Shown one piece after another: positions 25,285-34,288 of a stretch of DNA of 64,000 nt (positions are counted from its first letter, which is position 1; the number at the start of each line of letters is the position of its first letter). The position numbers and the translations under genes were made by a program. The notes under the pieces were generated by a model. It ran no database searches, was not told the origin of the DNA, and saw only the letters and a program-made list of their open reading frames with translations. Origin of the DNA: Methanocrinis alkalitolerans (GTDB lineage: Archaea; Halobacteriota; Methanosarcinia; Methanotrichales; Methanotrichaceae); the NCBI RefSeq assembly GCF_029167205.1, contig NZ_JARFPL010000004.1:1-64000 (forward strand), given 5' to 3'.

Positions 25285-25290
25285 ACAGTT

Positions 25291-25307
25291 CGGGGATAAC
25301 CTCCCCG
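25291..25307 (+). terminator. Hairpin terminator after the exported protein
   Basis: CGGGGA (25291-25296) pairs with TCCCCG (25302-25307) around TAACC, 6 bases after the stop codon, followed by a pyrimidine-rich run ending CTTCTTTTAT. Confidence 0.65.
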
Positions 25308-25418
25308 ACCTCTTCTCTTCTTTTATCCGCCCTTGATCTGCTCGTCTTTTGCATCCACCATCTCCCTGCCCCGGATCGGAGAGGAAAGGCTTAACCTCCC
25401 CCCCGGCTAGGGCGTATC

Positions 25419-26117
25419 ATGCGGTTTGAGGAATGGGACCCGATATACCGGGAGATCCTGGAGGAGTTCGGCTTCTCCCGCGACGAGGACGAGGCAGCGG
25501 CCCTCCTCCTCAAGGGCCTCCTCTCGGGGAGGGGAGGAGACCTCTCCCTCGAAGACCTGGACTCGATGATCCGGGGGCGGAGGGTCCTGGTATGCGGCAA
25601 CGGGCCGGGGCTTGCGCTGGAGTTGGGGGCGATCCTGGAGGAGGGCCCTATGGCCCGGCCCGGCGCTTCGAGGGACGAGGGTCTCGTGGTCATAGCCGCC
25701 GACGGGGCGACGACGCCCCTCCTCGCGGCGGGGGTCGTCCCCGACGTCATCGTCACCGACCTGGACGGCCTCCTCCCCGACATCGTCGCCGCGAGCGAGA
25801 GGGGGTCGGCGGTGGTGGTCCACGCCCACGGCGACAACGTGGCTGCCCTTTTGGAGTACGTCCCCCGGCTCAGAAAGGTCCTCGCCACCACCCAGGCAGC
25901 CCCCCTGGAGGGGGTCTACAACTTCGGGGGGTTCACCGACGGCGACCGCGCAGTCTTCCTCGCCCGGCACTTCGGGGCAGAAGAGATCAGGTTGATAGGC
26001 TTCGATTACGACGATCCTGCCGTCACCCCAAAGAAGAAGAAGAAGCTCGCCTGGGCGAGGAGGCTCGTGGCGATGGCATTGGAAGATCAGCCCTCGCCGC
26101 CGACCTCCGTTCGCTGA
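25419..26117 (+). CDS. mptE: 6-hydroxymethyl-7,8-dihydropterin pyrophosphokinase (MptE-like, DUF115)
   Basis: Activates the pterin for methanopterin synthesis in methanogens. The 232-residue protein has the family start EEWDPIYREILEEFGFS, VLVCGNGPGLALEL, VIAADGATTPLLAAGVVPDVIVTDLDG, HAHGDN, and IRLIGFDYDD. A TATA-like GGCTTAACC is about 28 bases upstream and no ribosome site is seen. After it (26118-26218) lies a short region with the repeat CGATCGTCGGTCT. Confidence 0.88.
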   Translation: MRFEEWDPIYREILEEFGFSRDEDEAAALLLKGLLSGRGGDLSLEDLDSMIRGRRVLVCGNGPGLALELGAILEEGPMARPGASRDEGLVVIAADGATTPLLAAGVVPDVIVTDLDGLLPDIVAASERGSAVVVHAHGDNVAALLEYVPRLRKVLATTQAAPLEGVYNFGGFTDGDRAVFLARHFGAEEIRLIGFDYDDPAVTPKKKKKLAWARRLVAMALEDQPSPPTSVR

Positions 26118-26218
26118 TCGTCGGTCTATCAATCGTCGATCTTCGATATCCGATCGCTGATCCATCAATCAGCGTTATCCGATCGTCGGTCTCTCGATCT
26201 TTGATTCCTCACCGCGCC

Positions 26219-26935
26219 CTATCCATCCGCCCCGGACTCCTCCTCGGAGATGGCGGCGGCTAGGGCGCGGATCGCGTCCTTCAGGACCTGGGACCTCTCG
26301 CGGCCGGCGTCGATGATGACGAACCTCTCCGGCTCGTTTCTGGCCAAAACCTCGAAGTTCGCCGCCACCTCTCTGAGAAACGCCTCCCGCTCGAACTTCT
26401 CGGGATCTCTCGATGTAGGGCCATCTCCCTTGCGGGAGAGGCACCTCTCCACCGCCTGGGCGGGATTTATCCTGAAGAGGATCGTCTTATCGGGGACGAC
26501 GGACCAGGGGCGGTGGATCGCCCCCACCCACTCCATGGGGCCGGGGACGATTCCCCGGAGGGCGGTCCCCTGGTAGGCGATCCTGGAGTCGGAGTACCGG
26601 TCCGAGATCACCACCATCCCCCGGTCGAGGGCCGGGACCACCACCTCCCTCAGGTGGCGGGCGTGGTCTGCCAAGAAGAGGAAGAGCTCCTCCAGCCCTT
26701 CCGACCCCATCGGACCCGGCCCCCGGCCTTCCGCCGTCCTGGGGCCCTTCAGCCTCTCTCTCAGGAGCCGCCCCTCCTCGCCGTCGGTAGGCTCGGCGGT
26801 GAAGAGAAACTCCCTGCCTCTGAACGGCCCCCTCTCCTCTTCCTCCTCTGCGGAGATCCACCGGGCGAGGTCGGCGAGGGCCGTCGACTTGCCGGACCCG
26901 TCTATCCCCTCGAAGGTGATCAGAATTCCCCACAT
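26219..26935 (-). CDS. tmk: dTMP kinase
   Basis: Phosphorylates dTMP for DNA synthesis. The 238-residue protein has the P-loop FEGIDGSGKST, FTAEPTDG, the DRx motif ISDRYSDSRIAYQGT and RINPAQAVERC. It is somewhat longer than the usual 200-210 residues because of acidic inserts. TATA-like sequences on the minus strand lie near 26970-27010. Confidence 0.92.
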   Translation of the reverse strand: MWGILITFEGIDGSGKSTALADLARWISAEEEEERGPFRGREFLFTAEPTDGEEGRLLRERLKGPRTAEGRGPGPMGSEGLEELFLFLADHARHLREVVVPALDRGMVVISDRYSDSRIAYQGTALRGIVPGPMEWVGAIHRPWSVVPDKTILFRINPAQAVERCLSRKGDGPTSRDPEKFEREAFLREVAANFEVLARNEPERFVIIDAGRERSQVLKDAIRALAAAISEEESGADG

Positions 26936-27453
26936 AATCAGCAGGGTTCGTTGAGATGGTGCTGATATTTAAGATAATGGCGGAACGGGCGGAAACTTTA
27001 TTATAAATGAGTTATAATAATTTAAAATTGTGGGCCTGCCCCGCATGATTTTGGTATGTCGCCCGATGCTCTGCTAACTCTGAGGCCTCATCCTATGGAA
27101 GATCCGTCCGTCGGCTCAGTGACCCTCGCAGCGGGCTTATATGTACCGCATCTGGGTTGTCTTGAGGTCATGGGCAGACTGTAGTCATTATCTCCCCCAA
27201 GGACCTATCAACGCGGCTTTTGGTGTCGTTCCCCCTTTGCTCCGGCGGTCATGGCGACGGCGGACGCCTCAGCTCCTGCCAGTCCTCATAAGGGAACCCT
27301 CTTTCTATATGCTAAGTACTATATAAAGATGCTGGCCTCCTCCGATCCGCCCTCGCCGCCCCCCGGCGGATCCGAGATAAATTTCGGCATAAACGGCTCG
27401 TTGCAAAGGTTTAAGTCGGAGTTGCGCGTTGAATATCTTCGGAGGTGTTTCAT
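26936..27453. other. About 520-base intergenic region with a foldable segment
   Basis: Starts with an AT-rich promoter area (TTATAAATGAGTTATAATAA near 27000). The segment 27061-27136 can form nested stems: GCCCGATGC with GCAGCGGGC (one mismatch) and, inside, CTGAGGCC with GGCTCAG. It is 76 bases long but lacks tRNA T-loop and anticodon features. The rest up to the pyrophosphatase ribosome site shows no gene. Confidence 0.35.
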
Positions 27454-28383
27454 CTGGCTGATAACGTCTACGTGGTGGGCCACAAAAGTCCAGACACTGA
27501 CTCTGTAGCATCGGCTATCGCTTATGCGAACCTGAAGAACCAGCTGGGTATGCCCGAGATATACATCCCCGCGGCGGCGGGCGAGATCAACAGCGAGACC
27601 AAGTTCGTCCTCGAGCGCTTCAGCGTCCCTGTGCCGGAGACGATCACCGACGGCAAGGGCAAGAAGATCGTCCTCGTCGACCACAACGAGGTGGGGCAGG
27701 CGGTGGATAACATAAAAGAGGCGACGTTGATGGAGGTCATAGATCACCACAAGATCGGCGACATCCAGACAGGAAGCCCCATCTTCTTCCACAACGAGCC
27801 CGTCGGGAGCACAGCGACGATAATCTCGGCGATGTACGACCAGAATGGTGTTAACATCACCAAAGAGATGGCCGGCGTGATGATGTCCGCCATCCTCAGC
27901 GACACCGTCCTCTTCAAGTCTCCCACCTGCACCGATAAGGACAAAGAGCAGGTGGAGAAGCTAGCCAAGATCACCGGCGAGGACTACATGCAGTACGGGA
28001 TCGATATGCTCACCGCCAAGAGCGACATCTCTTCCAAGACCGCCAGAGATATCGTAAAGGGCGACTACAAGCACTTCGACTTCGCAGGGACGAAAGCCGG
28101 GGTAGGCCAGATCGAGGTCATGGACCTCTCGGTGCTGGCTGCGAGGAAGAAGGAGATCCTGGAGGATATGGAGAAGGTGAGGAAGGAGGAGGGTCTCAGC
28201 TTCGTTCTGATCATGCTCACCGACGTCATGAAGGAAGCGAGCGATCTGCTGTTTGTGGGCACGCCTGTGGATAAGTTCGAGAAGGCCTTCGAGGGGAAGA
28301 TGGAGAACAACTCCATCTACAAGAAGGGCGTACTCTCGCGGAAGAAGCAGGTCATACCCCCGCTGGAAGCGGCCTTCAAGTGA
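27454..28383 (+). CDS. ppaC: Manganese-dependent inorganic pyrophosphatase (PpaC)
   Basis: Family II (DHH) pyrophosphatase hydrolysing PPi. Motifs: VVGHKSPDTDS near the N-terminus, VIDHHKIGD, ILSDTVLFKSPT, and the C-terminal substrate domain with VMKEASDLLF and SRKKQV. An in-frame GTG at 27445 lies inside the ribosome site itself (GGAGGTG, 27441-27447). Six bases after that site comes CTG GCT GAT AAC, where related proteins begin Met-Ala-Asp. So CTG 27454 is the likely start (309 residues). This mirrors the CTG start of aIF1A. Confidence 0.88.
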   Translation: MADNVYVVGHKSPDTDSVASAIAYANLKNQLGMPEIYIPAAAGEINSETKFVLERFSVPVPETITDGKGKKIVLVDHNEVGQAVDNIKEATLMEVIDHHKIGDIQTGSPIFFHNEPVGSTATIISAMYDQNGVNITKEMAGVMMSAILSDTVLFKSPTCTDKDKEQVEKLAKITGEDYMQYGIDMLTAKSDISSKTARDIVKGDYKHFDFAGTKAGVGQIEVMDLSVLAARKKEILEDMEKVRKEEGLSFVLIMLTDVMKEASDLLFVGTPVDKFEKAFEGKMENNSIYKKGVLSRKKQVIPPLEAAFK

Positions 28384-28405
28384 GGCGGCTCTCCCTTTTT
28401 ATTTT

Positions 28406-29662
28406 CTACCTGCTGGGATGGACCTTATCGCCTCTCATCCTCACCAGGGGCTTTGATAGGTGCCTCCTGGCGCAAGGAGGAACCTCATAGAAACCCTCCT
28501 GGATCTCTCTATGGAGGGGAACGGTCGCCTTCCCCTCTGCCCTCGTCTTGCACCTCCTGCACCGGTACCCCTGCCCCCGGCCCGCAGACTTCATCCTTCT
28601 GCTGCAGGAGGGGCAGAGGGGCGCCTCCCCGACCGTCCCCTCGGCGAGGGAGACGACCTCCATCTTCTCGAGGTTGACGGTCCCCTTCTTGACGGCGCCG
28701 TAGACCTCGACGAGGTCCCCTGGGAGTAGAGCCCTCACCAGATCCCTGAAGCCCTTCGTCGGCTCGAATGCGGCGCATCTGATGGAGGAGTCGGATTCCT
28801 CATCTCTTAGGGTGAAGAAGATGTGGCCGCCTTCGATCGCCTCCGGCCCGTCGGCCACCACCCCCCGGAGGAGGTAGCTATTATCCTCGACGACGCCGCT
28901 GACCTCGCCCCGAGAGATGTGGGCGTCGGTCCCCTGGTTCGTCCTGTAGATCACCATCCTCTCGAAGGGCTCGGACCTGATCGTCTCCAGGGCCTCCATA
29001 AGAGATCCTGGCTCATCTCCCCGGATTCCGAAGAGGACCGGGTCTTTTGAGTGGGGTGCGAAGATGACCTTCCGGTTCTGGCGGTCGACGTTGTCCCAGG
29101 TCCGGGGGTAGGTCAGCTCGTCGGCCTTCCATACCGACTCCTCGTCGATCTCTCGGGGGGTGGCCCATCTCCTCTCCCCCCGGTAGGCTAGCAGCTCATA
29201 GGTCACGTCGGAGAACCGAGCCCCTACGGCCGCCAGAGCCCCCACGAGACCCTGACGGTTCTTGAAGGACCGGGACCAGAGGCCGAGCCTCTCGATGATC
29301 TCCACCGCCTCTCTCACGTCGATGACCTCATGGAGGGCCCTTTGGTAGAAGCCGGATAGCTCCCTCGGCACCTCCTCGGCGACCACGAGGCCGGGGTTGG
29401 TCTTTTTGCCGGAGAAGTCGGAGAGCTCCAAAAGGGTCTCGAGGGCGACCTCCTTCGCCTTATCGGGGCGTTCGGTATCGAGGGAGAAGGCGATGGCGGC
29501 GTTCCCCCTGGTCTTGAACTGGACGCAAGGATTGAGCCTCACCAGCTTTGGGAGGTCCACGACCTCGCCGAAGCTTCCAAGCCTCTCCATCATCACCGCA
29601 GCCAGGTAAGTGGTACAGAGACCCTCTTCCGAATCGGTATCGTCTACCCCTATAGTTATCAT
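28406..29662 (-). CDS. tiaS: tRNA(Ile2) 2-agmatinylcytidine synthetase (TiaS)
   Basis: Attaches agmatine to C34 of tRNA-Ile(CAU) so that it reads AUA; essential in archaea. The 418-residue protein has the N-terminal kinase-like TIGVDDTDSEEGLCTTYLA, KTRGNAAIAF, an OB-fold (SLRD/FFTLRD region) and a C-terminal zinc ribbon CPSC...CRRC. It starts ATGATAACT 46 bases from a divergent gene; a TTATTTAAAG box just upstream implies a leaderless transcript. Confidence 0.93.
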   Translation of the reverse strand: MITIGVDDTDSEEGLCTTYLAAVMMERLGSFGEVVDLPKLVRLNPCVQFKTRGNAAIAFSLDTERPDKAKEVALETLLELSDFSGKKTNPGLVVAEEVPRELSGFYQRALHEVIDVREAVEIIERLGLWSRSFKNRQGLVGALAAVGARFSDVTYELLAYRGERRWATPREIDEESVWKADELTYPRTWDNVDRQNRKVIFAPHSKDPVLFGIRGDEPGSLMEALETIRSEPFERMVIYRTNQGTDAHISRGEVSGVVEDNSYLLRGVVADGPEAIEGGHIFFTLRDEESDSSIRCAAFEPTKGFRDLVRALLPGDLVEVYGAVKKGTVNLEKMEVVSLAEGTVGEAPLCPSCSRRMKSAGRGQGYRCRRCKTRAEGKATVPLHREIQEGFYEVPPCARRHLSKPLVRMRGDKVHPSR

Positions 29663-29670
29663 GATGGTGA

Positions 29671-29681
29671 ACCTTTAAATA
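29671..29681. promoter_or_regulatory. Shared TATA box between divergent tiaS and HTH gene
   Basis: CCTTTAAATAAC reads as a TATA box on both strands. It lies about 10-20 bases from the tiaS start and about 30 from the HTH gene start at 29708. Only 45 bases separate the two coding starts and no ribosome site is visible for either. Confidence 0.45.
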
Positions 29682-29707
29682 ACCGCTGAGCCGAGACATG
29701 TATAATC

Positions 29708-30637
29708 ATGAATAAGGAGTTTCTGACCGATCGGGTTGCGGGTCTTTTGTCCAGGTCGGGCTTTTCGGTCTCCGACCGGTGTTACGTCAGGCCGAGGAGT
29801 TTCGACCTGGCAGCGAGCCGGGGCGGACTTCTCCTTATTCTGAAGATCCTCTCCAACATCGACGGCCTCAACGAGAAGACCGCCGTAGAGATTCGCAGCC
29901 TGGCTAAATACCTTTCTGCAAACCCCCTTTTGATCGGCGAGAAGACGAGGGATCACAACCTCGAAGGGGGGGTCGTCTACTTCAGGTACGGGGTTCCCAC
30001 CGTCAGCCTCAACACCCTCGCCGACTGGATCATCGAAGATATCCCCCCTTTCGTCTACGCCGCCCACGGAGGGCTCTACGTCAAGATCGACGGCCGCCTC
30101 TTGAGAAAGCTCAGGCTGGAGAGCGGCATATCCCTCGGCGCCCTCGCCTCGGAGCTATCCGTCTCACGGCGGACGATCAGCAAGTACGAGATCGAGAGCA
30201 TGGACACCTCCATCGACGTCGCCCTGAGGTTGGAGGAGCTCTTCGGCCAGGAGCTGATAAAGCCCGTCGAGATCCTGGAGCCGAAAAGCCCTCTCCTCGG
30301 AGTGCGGGGGCTCATCGACGACAAGGTGCTGAGCCACCTGGCCCAGATCGGGTTCGACGTCTTCCCCACGGTCCAGTCGCCCTTCAACGCCATAACCCAG
30401 AACGAGGCGCTGGTCGTCCTGACGGGGGTGGGTAAGCTCTCGCCCACCATGATGAAGAAGGCGAAGCTGATGAGCAGCCTCTCCATCATCACCAAGACCC
30501 GGTCGGTGGTGATCGTCGACGGCGAGACGAAGGTCGAGCGGGTCGAGGAGACGGCGGTCATCGAGGCCCGGGAGCTGGAGACGATCGACAAGACGAGCGA
30601 GTTTGCGGACCTCATGTCGGAGAAGCAGGATCGATGA
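29708..30637 (+). CDS. Archaeal HTH-type transcription regulator (XRE-like, COG1395 type)
   Basis: A 309-residue protein. The N-terminal 110 residues resemble a nuclease-like sensory domain (RSFDLAASRGGLLLILKILSN, YFRYGVPTVSL). A Cro/C1-type helix-turn-helix follows at about 130-185 (LRKLRLESGISLGALASELS, VSRRTISKYE). The C-terminal part is a conserved archaeal extension. Single gene with its own leaderless promoter. Targets unknown. Confidence 0.8.
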   Translation: MNKEFLTDRVAGLLSRSGFSVSDRCYVRPRSFDLAASRGGLLLILKILSNIDGLNEKTAVEIRSLAKYLSANPLLIGEKTRDHNLEGGVVYFRYGVPTVSLNTLADWIIEDIPPFVYAAHGGLYVKIDGRLLRKLRLESGISLGALASELSVSRRTISKYEIESMDTSIDVALRLEELFGQELIKPVEILEPKSPLLGVRGLIDDKVLSHLAQIGFDVFPTVQSPFNAITQNEALVVLTGVGKLSPTMMKKAKLMSSLSIITKTRSVVIVDGETKVERVEETAVIEARELETIDKTSEFADLMSEKQDR

Positions 30638-30691
30638 TATCTTCGCCAGAAGCCTCAGATCCCCGGTCCATCCCTCATCGGAGGATATCTT

Positions 30692-31705
30692 TTGAACCCC
30701 GGCCTGGCTGAAGGGCTCCGATCGTCCGGTCGGGTCTTCGTGGTGGCGGTGGCTGGAGATAGCGGCTCCGGCAAGACGACCCTATCGTGGGGGATCAGAC
30801 GGCTCCTGGGCGAGGACCTCGTCTCCACCTTCAGCATGGACGACTACCACAGCCTCGATCGTGAGGAGAGGAGGGTCCGGGGGATCACCCCCCTGAATCC
30901 CGAGGCGAACCGCCTCGATCTTCTCGCCCATCACCTCGGAGCCCTGCGGCGGGGGGAGGAGATCGATAAGCCCGTCTACGACCACACCGATGGAACGATA
31001 AAAGGGCCCGTCCCCTTCAGGTCGGCTCCCGTCCTCATCATAGAGGGTCTCCACCCCTTTTTCACCCCGGAGCTAAGGCGGGAGATCGACCTTTCGATCT
31101 TCGTCGATCCGAGCCGCAGCGTAAAGAGGCGGTGGAAGATCAAGAGGGACTGCATCGATCGAAACTACGATCGGGAAGCGGTGAAACGAGAGATTCTGGA
31201 GCGTGAGGCCGACTACAAGATCTACGTCGACGTCCAGAAGATCTACGCTGAGGCGGTGGTGAAGATCGAGGAGTCGAGGCTTCCCGCGCCCCTTATGGCG
31301 GAGACGCCAAAAGAGATGTACTCGGTGAGGCTCATCCAGGAGGTGATGGAGGCGGACCGGTCGGAGGTGGAGCTGAAGGTCGACCTTTCGGCGATCTACC
31401 GGGATGCGGAAGAGGAGTTCTCCATCGCATACCAGCGGGACGACTACTACGGCAAGAGGGTCTCGGTCCTCACCATCGACGGCGAGCTTCACATCTCCAT
31501 GATAGCGGGGCTGGAGGAGAAGCTCTGCAGGATCATGGGCTCGGAGACTCCCATATGCGACCGGTCGGCTGGCGGAGTCGTCACCTCCACCGGGATGGTC
31601 CAGATCCTCCTATGCTGGCGGCTCCTGGAGAAGCTCGAGCGACACCTATCAAGATCTGGTCTTTCGGGGGGAGATGACGATGCTGAGGTTGAAGAGGGCG
31701 TATGA
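30692..31705 (+). CDS. Phosphoribulokinase/uridine kinase family (archaeal PRK)
   Basis: A 337-residue kinase: P-loop AGDSGSGKTT (residues 22-31), SMDDYHSLDREERR, ITPLNPEANRLDLL, DHTDGTIKGPVPF and IIEGLHPF. These match the archaeal phosphoribulokinase that makes ribulose-1,5-bisphosphate in the reductive hexulose-phosphate route known from some methanogens. TTG start with GGAGG 7 bases before. A Rubisco gene is not in the window, so the pathway is inferred. The end overlaps the DUF488 gene by 32 bases. Confidence 0.83.
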   Translation: MNPGLAEGLRSSGRVFVVAVAGDSGSGKTTLSWGIRRLLGEDLVSTFSMDDYHSLDREERRVRGITPLNPEANRLDLLAHHLGALRRGEEIDKPVYDHTDGTIKGPVPFRSAPVLIIEGLHPFFTPELRREIDLSIFVDPSRSVKRRWKIKRDCIDRNYDREAVKREILEREADYKIYVDVQKIYAEAVVKIEESRLPAPLMAETPKEMYSVRLIQEVMEADRSEVELKVDLSAIYRDAEEEFSIAYQRDDYYGKRVSVLTIDGELHISMIAGLEEKLCRIMGSETPICDRSAGGVVTSTGMVQILLCWRLLEKLERHLSRSGLSGGDDDAEVEEGV

Positions 31706-32027
31706 CCCGCCGTTGGAGGATGACGGATTTCGGATCCTCGTCGACGGGATATGGCCCCGGGGGATGAAGAGAGAGCAGATCCAGATAGATCTCTGGCTCA
31801 AAGACGTGGCCCCGAGCGACGAGCTGAGGAGATGGTTCGGCCATGATCCCGGGAGATGGGGCGCGTTCAAAGAGAGATATCATGGTGATCTGGCTTCCAA
31901 AGGGGATCTCATCGCCCTGATATCGGAGAAGATCTCCTCGGGGGATGTAACCCTCGTCTTTGGAGCTAAGGACGAGAAGTTCAACAATGCCGTGGCGCTG
32001 AAGGAATATCTCCTCCGGGAAGATTGA
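31674..32027 (+). CDS. DUF488 family protein
   Basis: A 117-residue protein with the family pattern LKRAYDPP, GFRILVDGIWPRGMKRE, WLKDVAPSDELRRWFGHDP and VTLVFGAKDEKFNNAVALKEYL. Function unknown; often near redox-stress genes, and here rubrerythrin follows on the other strand. GGGGGGAG precedes ATG 31674; a second ATG at 31680 is an alternative. Confidence 0.8.
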   Translation: MTMLRLKRAYDPPLEDDGFRILVDGIWPRGMKREQIQIDLWLKDVAPSDELRRWFGHDPGRWGAFKERYHGDLASKGDLIALISEKISSGDVTLVFGAKDEKFNNAVALKEYLLRED

Positions 32028-32037
32028 CCGATTTTGA

Positions 32038-32538
32038 TCAATCTATCCTCTTGAACCTCTCCCCCTTGACGCCGCAGACGGGGCACTTATCCGGCGGGAC
32101 CCTCTCGGCAGTCATGCCGCAGACGGGGCAGACGTAGTAGGGGCTGCTCTCCACCCCCCGCGACTCCAGGTTCTCCATCATGTCGTGGTAGAGGCGGGCA
32201 TGGATCTCCTCGACGTCGCTCGCGTACCGGAAGGACCTCTCCGCGGCCTTGTCCCCTTCGGATATGGCGGCCTCGATCATCCCGGGGTACATCTCCTTGA
32301 ACTCGTGGGTCTCTCCTGCGATCGCCTCCCTCAGGTTCTCCTTCGTCGCCTTGACCTTCTTCATCGCATTGAGGTGGTTTTTCGCATGGACCGCCTCCGC
32401 CTCGGCGGCGGCCCGGAAGAGCCTCGCCGCTTGGGGGTAGCCCTCAAGGTCCGCCTTCTCGGCGAAGGCGAGGTACATCCGGTTCGCCTGGGACTCCCCG
32501 GCGAAGGCCTCATTCAGGTGATCCTCTGATTTTGACAT
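32038..32538 (-). CDS. Rubrerythrin
   Basis: Non-haem di-iron peroxidase protecting anaerobes from peroxide. From ATG 32538 the protein has 166 residues: a four-helix ferritin-like domain with iron-binding E/H motifs (ESQANRMYLAFAEKA, AEAVHAKNHL, VEEIHARLYHDM) and a C-terminal rubredoxin-like domain (CPVCGM...CPVCGV). The frame extends to 32622 but without family likeness. Confidence 0.92.
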   Translation of the reverse strand: MSKSEDHLNEAFAGESQANRMYLAFAEKADLEGYPQAARLFRAAAEAEAVHAKNHLNAMKKVKATKENLREAIAGETHEFKEMYPGMIEAAISEGDKAAERSFRYASDVEEIHARLYHDMMENLESRGVESSPYYVCPVCGMTAERVPPDKCPVCGVKGERFKRID

Positions 32539-32733
32539 GGTATCTGCCTCAAAGACTGGTTCGATAAGCTGTATCTTACACAATGGCATAAATCCTCTCG
32601 CTTTGGGGAGGTGGAACAGCACATGAGATTTGCATATCCAGATACAATTTTTATATGTGCCAGATACAAAAGTTATTTATTGTTGAATGGTATGAACTAT
32701 TTATAATTTAAATGGTGCGAAGGGGCCTTGATC

Positions 32734-33582
32734 ATGTCAAATGGATCTGACGCTAAGGATTTAACGAAGACTTCTATTTTGCCGCCCTTCACGGCGGTTC
32801 GGATGGTCTGGGCACAGACGGGAGCGTCTTCTGACGATGAGCAATCCCAGATAACTGCCACTTTGGTGAAGAATTCTATGAAAAATATTCGCGAAAAGGC
32901 TGAAGCCGATGGCGTCAACGAGAACGAAAAGGAATATGTTCTAAGCGCGTTGGCGACCATGGAATCGAGCCTGCGCAACCTGGATATCGCTTACAAGGGC
33001 CGAACCTTAAACTTCGAAGAGAACGAGAAGCTCAGGGAAGCGTATCTGGACTCGATTAAAGAAGGGATAGAGTTCGGAAACAAAGCAAAAGATCTTCTTA
33101 AATCCTTGCCTACGATGACTATTGGTGCCGTTGGTGGTGTTACTATTGTCAGTCATCTTTTTGGAGATTTACAAGAAGAATCGTTGTGGGGTATAGGCCT
33201 GGCGTTCGCGGCGGCTGGCTACTTGGTAAACCTCGTGATTGTAAGAGCGGGGAGAACAAAAACACAAAAGTATTATGTAGTTCAGGACTACGAACGAGGA
33301 CTTTACTACGATCAGTACGTCTCCAGAGCAGCAAATATATTGACATCTCTTTATCTGGATCTGGATAGAATTCATAAAAACGCCTTTGGACAGCGATATC
33401 CTGTTGATACGACGGATGAAAGTGCCATAGTTGACGATGTCCTCAAAGGCGTCCGTAATACGTACTGCAAGTATGTTCACAAGCACATGAGAGAGGATAA
33501 GGTGACTCACGAACTATGGCCTCTCTGTGAGACCGGAAATGAGGATGCTGTGAAGAAGTGCCCCCACTGGGAAGGTAAGTAA
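32734..33582 (+). CDS. AT-rich gene for a membrane protein of unknown function
   Basis: A 282-residue protein I do not recognise. Residues 20-120 are charged and helical; two adjacent hydrophobic segments follow (MTIGAVGGVTIVSHLFG and SLWGIGLAFAAAGYLVNLVIV), then a soluble C-terminal domain ending in Cys/His-containing residues (WPLCETGNEDAVKKCPHW). Base composition is far lower in GC than the neighbours, and the upstream 32623-32733 is also AT-rich with TATTTATAATTTAAAT. This suggests recent acquisition. ATG 32734 chosen over TTG 32728. Confidence 0.65.
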   Translation: MSNGSDAKDLTKTSILPPFTAVRMVWAQTGASSDDEQSQITATLVKNSMKNIREKAEADGVNENEKEYVLSALATMESSLRNLDIAYKGRTLNFEENEKLREAYLDSIKEGIEFGNKAKDLLKSLPTMTIGAVGGVTIVSHLFGDLQEESLWGIGLAFAAAGYLVNLVIVRAGRTKTQKYYVVQDYERGLYYDQYVSRAANILTSLYLDLDRIHKNAFGQRYPVDTTDESAIVDDVLKGVRNTYCKYVHKHMREDKVTHELWPLCETGNEDAVKKCPHWEGK

Positions 33583-33639
33583 GGCCGTTAAATGGGGTGC
33601 AATTATATTCACAGCGGACGCCTAATAATCCTTTAGTAC

Positions 33640-34263
33640 ATGGCGGCCAGAGATCCCTCCATGCTCACCATCGAAGAGGGGAGGCGGGCTGTAACTCTCG
33701 CGAGGGACGCCCTGACGGCTTACGTCGAGAAGAGGGATAGGATAAGGCCGGAGGGCCTTCCGCCGTCCTTCCAGGAGAAGGCCGGGGTATTCGTCACCCT
33801 TCATGAGGACGGCGAACTCCGGGGTTGCATAGGCTACCCCGAGCCGGTGATGGAGCTATCGCGGGCGATAGTCGACTCGGCGATAAACGCCGGCGCGAAT
33901 GATCCCCGGTTTCCCCGGGTCCGGCCTGACGAGCTTCCCAAAATCGAGATCGAGGTGACAGTCCTCACCCCGCCGAGGCGCTACGACGTCAGAAACCGGG
34001 ACCTTCCGGAGGCGGTCAAGATCGGGGAACACGGCCTCATCGTCCGCAGGGGCATGTGGTCTGGGCTCCTTCTGCCCCAGGTGGCGACGGAGTGGGAGTT
34101 CGACCCGACGGACTTTCTATGTCAGACCTGCCTCAAGGCGGGCCTGCCCCCCGACTCCTGGATAGACGAGGAGACGGAGGTCCTCTTCTTCGAGGGGCAG
34201 GTCTTCGCCGAGGTGGCCCCCGGCGGCGAGGTGGTGGAGAAAGAGCTGGAGAGCTGCTCCTGA
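33640..34263 (+). CDS. AMMECR1 domain protein
   Basis: A 207-residue protein with the conserved AMMECR1 block GELRGCIGYPEPVMELSRAI and following FPRVRPDELPKIEIEVTVL, LIVRRGMWSGLLLPQVATEW. Found in archaea and eukaryotes; biochemical role unclear, linked by gene neighbourhood to radical SAM and MEMO proteins. A radical SAM protein of the related PflA-like type lies at the far end of the window. Confidence 0.9.
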   Translation: MAARDPSMLTIEEGRRAVTLARDALTAYVEKRDRIRPEGLPPSFQEKAGVFVTLHEDGELRGCIGYPEPVMELSRAIVDSAINAGANDPRFPRVRPDELPKIEIEVTVLTPPRRYDVRNRDLPEAVKIGEHGLIVRRGMWSGLLLPQVATEWEFDPTDFLCQTCLKAGLPPDSWIDEETEVLFFEGQVFAEVAPGGEVVEKELESCS

Positions 34264-34288
34264 GGTATTCGGCTCTCAGGGGAGCCCT

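Noticed and set aside
27061..27136. A tRNA in the tmk-ppaC gap
   Set aside because: The length is right, but there is no T-loop consensus, no anticodon arm of proper shape and a mismatch in the outer stem.
27445..27453. PpaC starting at GTG 27445
   Set aside because: The GTG is part of the ribosome binding site GGAGGTG, leaving no room for ribosome binding; CTG 27454 has ideal spacing.
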